Shown: positions 55,380-64,000 of the stretch, piece by piece
Layout of the letters: the number at the start of each line of letters is the position of its first letter
How positions within the stretch are numbered: the first letter of the stretch is position 1
Made by a program: the position numbers and the translations under genes
Assembly (NCBI GenBank): GCA_963924555.1
Contig: OZ004586.1
Location: 930,001 to 994,000 of the forward strand
Length of the DNA stretch: 64,000 nucleotides
DNA from: Crambe crambe
Lineage: Eukaryota > Porifera > Demospongiae > Poecilosclerida > Crambeidae
Direction: 5' to 3'
The notes under the pieces: generated by a model
Seen by the model: the letters and a program-made list of their open reading frames with translations, nothing else
Database searches by the model: none
What the model was told of the DNA's origin: nothing

Positions 55380-58300
55380 CTGCATATGGTTGATTATAAT
55401 TACAACTTCATGTAAGGTCACAGATCCTTTACGGCATAGCTACTTACAACTAATGGCTGGCATAAGGAATAGTCAAATGTACACCAATCAGTGCAAGTCA
55501 CAGTTCCTATGTACCTGAAGAAATTTGCAAAGTTCAAAAGATCTCGTGTTGTTAGCAGCGGTATGCAAACTCACGGTATTTTATGCAATGATTGACAAGT
55601 GTTGTTGCCAAGGTCATATCCATCACACTCTTCCCCTTCCTCTATCCTGTCATTTCCACACTAAATGGGAACAATTGAGCAATTAAGTACACAATACATT
55701 TCCAGGGAGATCCACCTTAATCAGTCGTGGATATGCTTCAGTATCCCTCTTCTTTCTGTTATGTTCATGAGGATGTGGAAATGTTCTTCTTGCTTGGTCA
55801 AAAGTGTCTCTTCTTTTCCTGCTATGTCCAGAAGATGGAGAAGGTTGAGCATCTTCTGTTACCTACAGAAAATGCATCGATATTACTATTCTAATTATAA
55901 GACATTTCAGGGGTCACTGTACCTTGACCTCTCTCCACCCCTGAGAAGTGTATATGTAGAGAAGTTGAGAATCAGTTGTGAAGGCAATGCTGCCAATAGC
56001 TGGGTCAGTAAAGGTAGAATTCAATTCTTCAAATGAAGAAAATAGTTGTGCCTAAGAGATTGCAATATAAAAGGAGTCAGTGGGGATCATTCATTATTTT
56101 TTACTCTGATTAACACCAACCATCATCATTCCTGGGGGTCCTTGTGTTCCGATATCTCCTTTGCCCCCTCTAATTCCTTGAGGTCCTGGTGCTCCCATGC
56201 ACCCTTTAGCCCCCTCATTACCAGTGTTCCCTTTTCGCCCCTGCACACCTCGTTCCCCCTGTGGTCCTTGGGGCCCAGCAGGACCAGGATTTCCCAGCAG
56301 ACCACGTTTTCCCTTGGGGCCAACATCACCTAAATAGATGATGATTTTACACTAGCCAATACCCATGGCATGTCCTAACATTGTAGTTACACAGTAGTGT
56401 GCTGGCTCGCTAAGCTTGAGGACTTGGGTTCAAGCCCCAATTTGACCAGGTTTTTTTTTCCTTCTCAATTTTCATTTCGCACTGATAAGCACATTATTAT
56501 ATAGATTACCTGGGGGTCCAGCATCCCCCTTCTGTCCCTTCTCCCCTCCAGGGTCCCCCTTAGCTCCTTGCTCCCCCTTCACTCCATGTGTTCCGGGGTT
56601 ACCAATACAACCCTTTGGCCCTAAGGAAAAAGTAAGCTTTTGTAATTTTATTTTTTGAGGACCTACTCATTCATTATACCTTCATCTCCCCTCTCTCCCT
56701 TCCGTCCACGGGGACCAAATTCTCCAATGTCCCCCTTAGGCCCAAGAGGTCCCTTCAATCCTACGTCCCCCATTAGTCCTTTCTCCCCCATCACACCTGG
56801 TGGGCCTGGAAACACTGAAGAAGAAAAGAAAAATGATAATAAGAAGAGAATTATGTAATAATAAACATACCTAAAACATCACCAGGGAGCCCCCTGTCTC
56901 CTCTATCTCCCTTCTCACCCATCACCCCCTACACAACAACAGAATAAGCATAATTATACACATCAATCAATCACATGCATGTCAATGGGGGGATTCATTA
57001 CAGCCCCCTGCAATAATTAGGTGGAGTATGATCTCCCTACTTATTGATATTCACCTGTCCTCCATTAGTTCCATTCCTTCCATCTTGTCCATCCGAGCCA
57101 TTGCGTCCTTGTGGCCCTACGGGACCCACTAGCCCTTGCTTCCCTGGGAGGCCTCTCCTTCCTGGGTTTCCCCTCTTTCCTGGTAGCCCTCGACTACCAG
57201 GTCTGCCTGCACGTCCCATGGTGCCTGGCTCACCATCAGTACCATTAATACCAGCTGCAGGATTTCACAATGTAGCAAATCAAAGTATTTGAGGAGGAGA
57301 GGGAAGGAGGGGAGAGGAGGGAGGAGAGAAGGGAGGAGGGAGAAGGAGAGGGAAGGAGGGGAGAGGAGGGAGGAGAGAAGGGAGGAGGGAGAAGGAGAGG
57401 GAAGGAGGGGAGAGGAGGGAGGAGGGAGAAGGAGGGAGGAGGGAGGATGGAAAGGAGAGGGGAAGGAGGGGAGAGGAGGGAGGAGGGGAAGGAGGGGAGA
57501 GGAGGGAGGAGGGAAAGGAGAGGGGAAGGAGGGAGAAGGAAAGGGGAAAGGGGGAGGGGGAGGAGAGAGAGGGGTAGAGAATATAGTAACTATGACCAAA
57601 AGAGCACATACCTTTTCCTGGTAAGCCCATTCTTCCTGGAGTCCCAGGACGTCCTACTTTCCCTGGCAATCCCTGTCGTCCTGGGTTGCCTTCTTTCCCA
57701 GGAAATCCCCTTTGTCCCGGTCGTCCCCGAGGACCAATCTTCCCAGGGAGACCTCTGCTCCCAGGACGGCCAGCTGTTCCATTATTACCAGGCATTCCTT
57801 TTTCACCATCACTTCCTTCCTTGCCTGGTAACCCTCGACTACCAGGGCGCCCCTGTAATAATTAATAAGACTATGCATGAAAATACCAATCCATTAAGCA
57901 GTGAACATGTATCGCACTAGTTTTCCTGGAAGACCCATTCTTCCTGAGGTACCATTCCTTCCACTCTCCCCTTTCATCCCCTGGTCTCCTGGTCTTCCAT
58001 CTTTCCCTGGTAACCCTCTGCTTCCCGGACGTCCAGTCAAACCAGTTTTACCAGGAACACCTTCAACCAAAAGAAAGTTTCTTGCTTTCAATTTATACAC
58101 TCCAGTCCTAGCCCTTAGCCCTAGCCCACCCCCAGCACTAGCCCTAGCCCTTAGCCCTTAGCCCTAGCCGCATACATACGTACCTCTCATTCCAGGATCT
58201 CCTGCTTCTCCCTTTTCGCCATCAAGCCCTGAGTCACCAGGAGTGCCGGAAGTGCCAGGGATTCCTGGCTTACCTGGTAAGCCTCTACCACCAGGCTCCC

Positions 58301-61300
58301 CTGGATCACCCTACAAGTCATCAGTAAAGTTATCCACAGAGAAGTCATAGCTACATACCCTTGTTCCATTTCCAGCCTGTGAGAGAAAATCAAAACATTG
58401 ATGACAATAGTACCTTTCAATACATTAATGTTACTTACCAAATCTCCTGGTATGCCGGGAGGTCCTGGGGGCCCAGCTGGACCAATGAACCCCTATGTAA
58501 TAAGCGATAATGGCATCATTATTGATAATTGAAGGGGTTGCCTCAATCTTGCGTACAGTTTTTCCAGGCAGTCCTTGCATTCCAGGCACTCCCTTATCAC
58601 CTTTTGGTCCAACGTCTCCTGGCATTCCCTGTGGTGTGATTAACATTGGAGTTAACCTAGGACTGTAGCATCGAACTAACTGACCTCTGGGCCTGACGGT
58701 CCAGTATTCCCTTTCATGCCCTGCATATACACAAACACCAAAAAATTTCACGACTTCCTTAAAAACAGGAAATTTCATTTGACCTGTTTTCCAGGCTGGC
58801 CCATTCTTCCAGGTCGTCCAGGGTCACCAGCATCACCTTTCTCTCCCTCTTCCCCCTGCAATGGAGAAACAATCATGCATTCACACTCCAGGGATAACCC
58901 TGCTAATTATAGGATTTTAAAGACACCTACTTGTAGTCCAGTTTTTCCTGCTCTCCCAGGAATACCGGGCATTCCTGATGCTCCATCAATGCCCTGTGGA
59001 TTGCAGGAAGAAGAAGAATAAGCTCAAGATCAGTAAAATAGATCATCTGCTTCATCGCCTAGTTCATTTCTTACAGGTTTTCCAGGCACACCTCTGCTCC
59101 CAGGTTCTCCTGGTGTTCCCGGGGTCCCATTTCTTCCAGGAAGACCCTGAGGAAGATAGAGAGAGAGGATGTGGGGGGAGGGAGGGAGGGAGAGGGAGAG
59201 GGTGGAGGAAGAGGGTGTGGGGAGAGAGAGGAGAGAGAGGAGGAGGGAAGAGGGTGTGGGGGGAGAGAAGAGGAGGGAGGGAGGTGGTGTGGGGAGAGGG
59301 GAGGAGGAAGGAAGAGGGTGTGGGGAGAGAGAGGAGGAGGGAGGTAGAGGGTGTGGGGAGAGAGAGGAGGAGGGAGGAAGAGGGTGCGAGAGAGAGGAGG
59401 AGGGAAGGAGAGGGTAGGAGAAAGAGGAGGAGGGAGGTAGAGGGTGTGGAGAGAGAGGAGGAGGAGGGAAGGAGAAAGTGTGGAGAGAGAGGAGGAGGGA
59501 GGGAGAGGGTGTGGGGAGAGAGAGGAGGAGGGAGGGAGAGGGTGTGGGGAGAGAGAAGGGGTTGATTAAAATGCACACTAGAGTGTACATAACTATGCAC
59601 CATTTTCCCTGGCAACCCCCTGCTGCCCGGCTCTCCAACAGCTCCATTTGTACCATTAATTCCAACACTGCCCTGAATCATACACAATGTTATGTACAGA
59701 AAGTTGATATCAGTTCTTCCAAGCTACATTTGATTCACACCTTTTCACCACTTTCTCCCTTCATTCCAGCTTCCCCCTTTTCTCCGGTCATGCCTGGAAT
59801 ACCCTACAATCAAAGGAAATGGTGAAGATCCAAGGAGATATGAGACAAAGGTAGGTACTACTACTTACAGGAAAGCCCTTTCGTCCCTGTTGTCCTGGAA
59901 TTCCAGCATCTCCTTTCATGCCAGGCACTCCCTTACCCCCCCTCTCTCCTGGAATTCCATCAGCACCTTTTTCACCATCAGCACCAGACCGACCCTGAAG
60001 TACAAAATGTCCCATATTGAACACTTGGAGAGAGTTATCATAATGTGTGTGCATTTTATATTTTTACTGGTTTTCCTGTCCTTCCTTCAGCTCCTGGCAA
60101 CCCTGGGGGCCCTTGTGGTCCTGGCAACCCCTAAAATATAAACAATATGTGATCATATAGTGGAAGTCATGACACTCAATAAACTGCACACCCTTTTTCC
60201 TACTGGTCCAGTCCTGCCAGGTGTTCCAGGTATACCATCAGTGCCATTGATACCAGGAAGGCCCTAAGTTGTTGAAAAAGCAAACAGACAGATCAACAAA
60301 CAAACAAATAAACAAATAAACAAAATTATAACAAACAAACAAACTAGCTAATAAAAAAACCAGTAATGACTCACAGTATTTCCTTTTCTTCCAGGTATGC
60401 CTGGAGTTCCATCAGTCCCGTTGATTCCATCTCTGCCAGGAATGCCTGGGACCCCCTAACAGGTGAAAATGAAAATGAACTTTGAACTCTCAGGAACTAT
60501 AATGGAGATAAGCTTATCATTAGCTCTATATGCACATTTTTTCCAGGGACACCTCGAGAACCAGGAACTCCCGATGTTCCATTCAAACCTGGAGACCCAC
60601 TCTCTCCAGGAAGACCCTATACGAAAAAGAAAGATGATATATTGCTATGTTAGCTACTCCCACATTTAACGATTAATACTTACAGACTTTCCAGGAACTC
60701 CTCGCTGTCCAGGATCTCCAGGTTCACCTTTGACCCCTCCTGGACCTGGAGGACCCTATTGAGAGTGTCAGTGAGTAGCTAAATGTTACTTGCTGTCACA
60801 CTTAAACTTACAATCATTCCAGCAGGGCCTTGCTCGCCGATACCTCCCTTCTCTCCTTTGACCCCTGATAGACCCTAATCAGCAGAGAGGGCAGAGTTTA
60901 GCTAGTGCATCATAAGAGGAGGATACAACGAACGATACTGTTACCATTTTCCCCGGCAATCCAGTCATTCCTGGTTCTCCTGGTGCACCATCATCTCCTG
61001 GATCGCCAGAAGAACCCTACAAGCACAGAGAGAAATTGTAAATATGTTGGGGAATGCACAAGTTTACCTGTGGTCCTGGGGAGCCTGGTGCTCCTGGCAT
61101 TCCTGTTGGTCCCATTGGTCCTGGAACCCCCTTGAATATTAAAGAAGTTGATAAGACCTTTGGTTAATTGATACATGTAACTCACTTTTTTACCAGGTGG
61201 ACCTGTTCGTCCTGGTTGTCCTGAGAGACCATCCATACCCGAAGTACCAGGAAGACCAGGCTTTCCCGGAAGCCCCCTCTGTCCTGGTTCTCCTGCCCCA

Positions 61301-62561
61301 CCCTTTTCCCCTTTCTCACCAGGTCCACCCTACACGATAATCGAAAGTACATAAGTAGACGATTGATCACCTTCACAAGCCCCTTTCATTACTTACGTTT
61401 ATACCAGGAAATCCTTTTCTTCCAGGAACTCCAGTTGGCCCAGGTGGTCCAGCAGGACCTGGTAGTCCCTAACAATTAAGAGAATTTTATAGGAATGAAT
61501 AGAATGAACAATTTTTTTCAAAATTACTCTACCTGTTTTCCTGGAATCCCTCGAGCACCAGGTTCACCTTTGCTTCCAGGAATACCCTGATCGCCACGGT
61601 CACCCTATATAATACAAAGGCATCATCGACACTGATGAAATTTTCATTGGTGGGTGACCCAACGAAATTAAATAAGTTGTATGCCATCTTACTTTCATTC
61701 CAATGGGGCCGACTGTTCCATTTCCGCCAGGCACACCATCACTACCTGGTAGTCCAGGAGGTCCCTGCAATGTGTAATATTAACAGTATCCAAACGGAGA
61801 TGACACCATCAGATCCTAAGCCACTGATGATGACTCTGAGCTGAGCATGCACTAACTCAATTAAGATCTTACTGGCACTCCCATTCTTCCTTCCTCCCCT
61901 TTCTCTCCCTTTGCACCCGACAATCCAGAATCTCCCTGTTCTCCCTGAAAGATTGACAGCAACAATTTGTATACTACATACGTACATGTAACTACTGGAA
62001 ACAGTGTGAGGGTTTACTCCCCCCCCCCCCTTGTGGCCCGAACAATTATCTTTGGTCAACTCACATTTATTCCTGGTTGTCCTTTCCTTCCTGCAAGTCC
62101 TGGCACACCTAGAGGTCCTGCTGGTCCCTGAAGTTTAGAGGAAAAGTGATCACATCAAGAACCATTTAGCTATCATTCACACGTACATCTTTTCCAGCTA
62201 AGCCGTCTGTTCCTGGTTCCCCATCCACTCCAGGGCTTCCCGTTGGACCTGGTGGCCCAGGATCACCCTGCATAACAACATTCGTTATTAACTTTCAATA
62301 GTTAGTACTAGAGGTAATGTTCACACTGCCTCACCATTACACCAGGGTTTCCATCATCACCTGGGGTACCAGGATCTCCAGGATTCCCAGTTGGACCCAT
62401 AGGACCCTGTCAAAATCACGCAAATCTAGTTTGATTTCAGAGCAGTTGATTGTCCAAGGTACCTGTAAACCTGGATCTCCCTTGTCTCCCTTCTCTCCTC
62501 CTTCACCTGGGGGACCTGGATCACCCTGGAAATGTAAACATATCAAGCATGAAATTAGCTA

Positions 62562-62622
<61 letters not shown>

Positions 62623-64000
62623 TCATCCTCACATCTTTTCCAGGGAGACCTTTTCTGCCAGTGTCTCCTGGCATTCCTGGTGCACCTATTCCACCAGGCG
62701 TGCCTGAATTACCCTGAAGATATAAGGTATGGAGTTCAGGTGGTAGTTACTGTATGTGGTGTTCAAACACATTATACCTTCTCTCCTGGTCTGCCTCGAT
62801 TTCCTGGCTGCCCCTTCTCACCTGGTGGCCCCTGAATTAAGAAGATAGAACAAATTTCATATAATGTTGATTATGTCATACTTACCTGACCGCCTTTCTC
62901 TCCCTGTTCCCCTGGCAACCCTTTTCTCCCTGGAGTTCCTTTTGGCCCCTGTCATTAGTGCCAAAGATTGATAACAGAGTGTAGAGGTCTCTCACAGTCA
63001 TTAGCAAACACATACCACTTCTCCATCACTGCCTGGGGGTCCTTGAGGGCCTTGGACACCAGGATCTCCCTGAAAATCATAAAAATGCATCATATGATTC
63101 AGTATGGTGTCTCAATTCACCATCTCTCCAGGTAAGCCTTTTCTTCCTTGATCACCTTGCTGGCCTGGGGGGCCGGGAGGACCCTATAATAATAGATAGT
63201 TTCCATAGTTACTTGTCTGAACATGGAAAAATGGGTTGTGGTTTCTATGACGGGTATATACATAGTTGTGGCCAGTGTATGAACACTAACCAATGCAAAT
63301 CAAAGTCTGGCTAGATTCTAGAATGTGGCTTTATTTTTATGACGTCACTTACTGGCGGTCCGGCTGGTCCTGTGTTTTCCTACGTAGTAATTAATGAAGA
63401 GAGGTTTGAACTTGGTTAATAGTGTGCCTAGCTACTTACATTTCCACAGTCAGTAGCTGCAACTTTGCCTTGGTTTGATACCAATAATGTGTGGATCTGG
63501 ACAGAGTAAGGGCACAATGTTATAGCAAACACAGTTATAGCTTCAACGATAATTGATACCTCCATGAATAATATGATTTATCAAGAGTCTAGCAGTCTGA
63601 ACTTACAATCGCTTGACTTTCAAAGACCATAAGAGTTGCATTGGCCACTTGGAGGGGATCTGGTGCTTGCGTGAGAGTGATGAAGCCAACTACAGTGCAA
63701 TTCAAAGAGACAACCAATAGTGAGTTCTTTAATCGGATTCCTATTCTCTGAAAAGGCGAGTCTGGAGTTGCAGTTGGTACATCGATGCTAAGTGGAGTAA
63801 GTCCTGGGAGAGAAATCACCAGACTATTCAATTCCGGAGAAGTCGTGGAATTTTCCAATGAGATTCTGAGTGGTGTGAATGTGCTATTGCTCGTGTTGAT
63901 TGAAAAAATCAGTCCACGATATCGTAATGAGTTGAAGATGGTGAAGATTCCAAATTCAGAGGGGAGATTGGCTCCAATTAGGTTCCAATCTGCACCACCA
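54696..64000 (-). CDS. Multiplexin: collagen XV/XVIII-like with endostatin (5' partial)
   Basis: The gene runs off the right edge, so its start and signal peptide are missing. From the N-terminal side: a TSPN/LamG-like domain (63607-64000), a short link [19 protein letters not shown] (63440-63496), then several dozen small exons, mostly phase 0, encoding Gly-X-Y repeats with short interruptions (about 63385 to 56110), a trimerisation domain (55923-56051), a Ser/His-rich hinge with two basic sites (55716-55862), and endostatin in three exons (55125-55379, 54953-55047, 54696-54897) ending CLHLTQPL-stop. This domain order is that of multiplexins, which are basement-membrane-zone collagens in other animals. 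The helix includes an RGD ([10 protein letters not shown] near 56900). I see no frame-breaking lesion in the parts I translated, but I did not check every helix exon. Confidence 0.85.
55716..56051 (-). other. Trimerisation domain and protease-sensitive hinge
   Basis: The exon at 55923-56051 encodes [20 protein letters not shown] followed by [10 protein letters not shown], resembling the multiplexin NC1 trimerisation domain (G-L-F-----LYVR---GWR-V). The next exon (55716-55862) encodes [20 protein letters not shown] and [21 protein letters not shown] and RKKRD are good proprotein-convertase-type sites and lie where endostatin is cut from other multiplexins. Confidence 0.75.
57290..57575. repeat. 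Purine-rich intronic tract (GGA)n-like
   Basis: It is nearly pure A/G on the plus strand over about 285 bp, with repeated GAGGGAGGAGGGAGAAGGAG units. Spurious long frames cross it on both strands. Confidence 0.9.
58095..58170. repeat. (CCCTAG/CCCTTAG)n intronic repeat
   Basis: Tandem CCTAGCCCTTAGCCCTAGCC units over about 70 bp. It resembles, but is not, the TTAGGG telomere repeat. Confidence 0.7.
59153..59562. repeat. Purine-rich intronic tract (GTGTGGGGAGAGAGAGGAGG)n
   Basis: About 410 bp of 30-40-bp units such as GGGTGTGGGGAGAGAGAGGA with few pyrimidines. It produces long but meaningless open frames. Confidence 0.9.
62561..62620. repeat. (GA)n in collagen intron
   Basis: About 29 GA units next to a helix exon; on the coding strand this is (TC)n near the acceptor. 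Confidence 0.95.
63607..64000 (-). other. TSPN/LamG-like domain of the multiplexin (partial)
   Basis: The exon reads [60 protein letters not shown], continuing to [20 protein letters not shown] and FESQAI before a GTAAGT donor at 63606. The P-EF-IF alternation, the L-FSI strand and V-LNCT-V are typical of thrombospondin-N-terminal/laminin-G-like folds that begin multiplexins and FACIT collagens. Several Asn-X-Ser/Thr sites fit a secreted protein. It continues beyond the window. Confidence 0.75.

Larger units (their letters stand above)
56110..63400 (-). other. Triple-helix-coding exons and introns
   Basis: Exons encode runs such as [40 protein letters not shown] and [10 protein letters not shown]-like sequence. 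Most are short and separated by introns of about 60-100 bp, with longer introns at 57260-57610 and 59150-59590. Each exon begins with a complete Gly codon, as usual in collagen genes. Interruptions include GPPGMMMV before the trimerisation domain. Confidence 0.85.

Noticed and set aside
57129-57920. Proline/serine-rich and Arg/Gly/Glu-rich frames over the purine tract
   Set aside because: Low-complexity intron sequence between two collagen exons; the frames end arbitrarily and are not conserved in length in the duplicate.
58095-58170. Interstitial telomere
   Set aside because: Units are CCCTAG and CCCTTAG, not CCCTAA; the tract is short and intronic.
58978-59687. Frames of about 200 residues over the second purine tract
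   Set aside because: Same reason: intronic repeat translation.

Overview
This is a gene-rich animal nuclear sequence, most plausibly from a sponge (Demospongiae). The inference rests on spliced genes with very short introns (about 34-100 bp in several genes), metazoan-only families (a collagen XV/XVIII-type protein with endostatin, a death domain, an IRAK-like kinase), a lineage-expanded set of AIG1/GIMAP-like GTPases, and DNA unusually rich in the word TAGCTA. The species cannot be fixed from the sequence alone.

Layout. (1) About 0.6-42.8 kb is a cluster of eight AIG1-type GTPase copies. Seven are on the minus strand (610-2620, 5547-7060, 11459-12982, 23528-25293, 30453-31964, 36093-37502, 41349-42824) and one is on the plus strand (16331-17689). 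Five are open and three are broken. At least five share a promoter cassette (inverted CCAAT box plus TATA-like box) and a leader intron holding a long pyrimidine microsatellite. Between them lie small transposons, a broken death-domain gene (4240-4770), a decayed EnSpm/CACTA-like transposase (26440-27470), an intact unknown ten-exon gene (27995-29617), and a broken duplicate of the 3' half of a collagen gene (19533-22577). (2) About 43.1-46.6 kb is a tandem array of roughly 0.85-kb units, each carrying an orphan copy of the GTPase promoter cassette. (3) 46630-53548 is a 6.9-kb transposon inserted into that array. It has near-perfect terminal inverted repeats, a 6-bp target duplication, subterminal 10-bp GC-rich repeats, an intact ten-exon DDE integrase gene (plus strand) and an eighteen-exon IRAK-like kinase gene (minus strand). 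A smaller element has landed exactly on one splice donor of the kinase gene. (4) 54696-64000 (minus strand, 5' end outside the window) is a multiplexin: TSPN/LamG domain, interrupted Gly-X-Y helix, trimerisation domain, basic hinge, and endostatin with four cysteines in the expected places.

How the parts relate. GTPase genes and collagen 3' exons have been copied together repeatedly, so fragments of endostatin exons lie beside several GTPase genes. Comparison of duplicates shows many 4-bp insertions of the form TA to TA-NN-TA, mostly TAGCTA, some of which break genes. They resemble excision footprints of TA-targeting transposons. The most notable items are the kinase-carrying transposon, the sponge multiplexin, and the TA-NN-TA scars.
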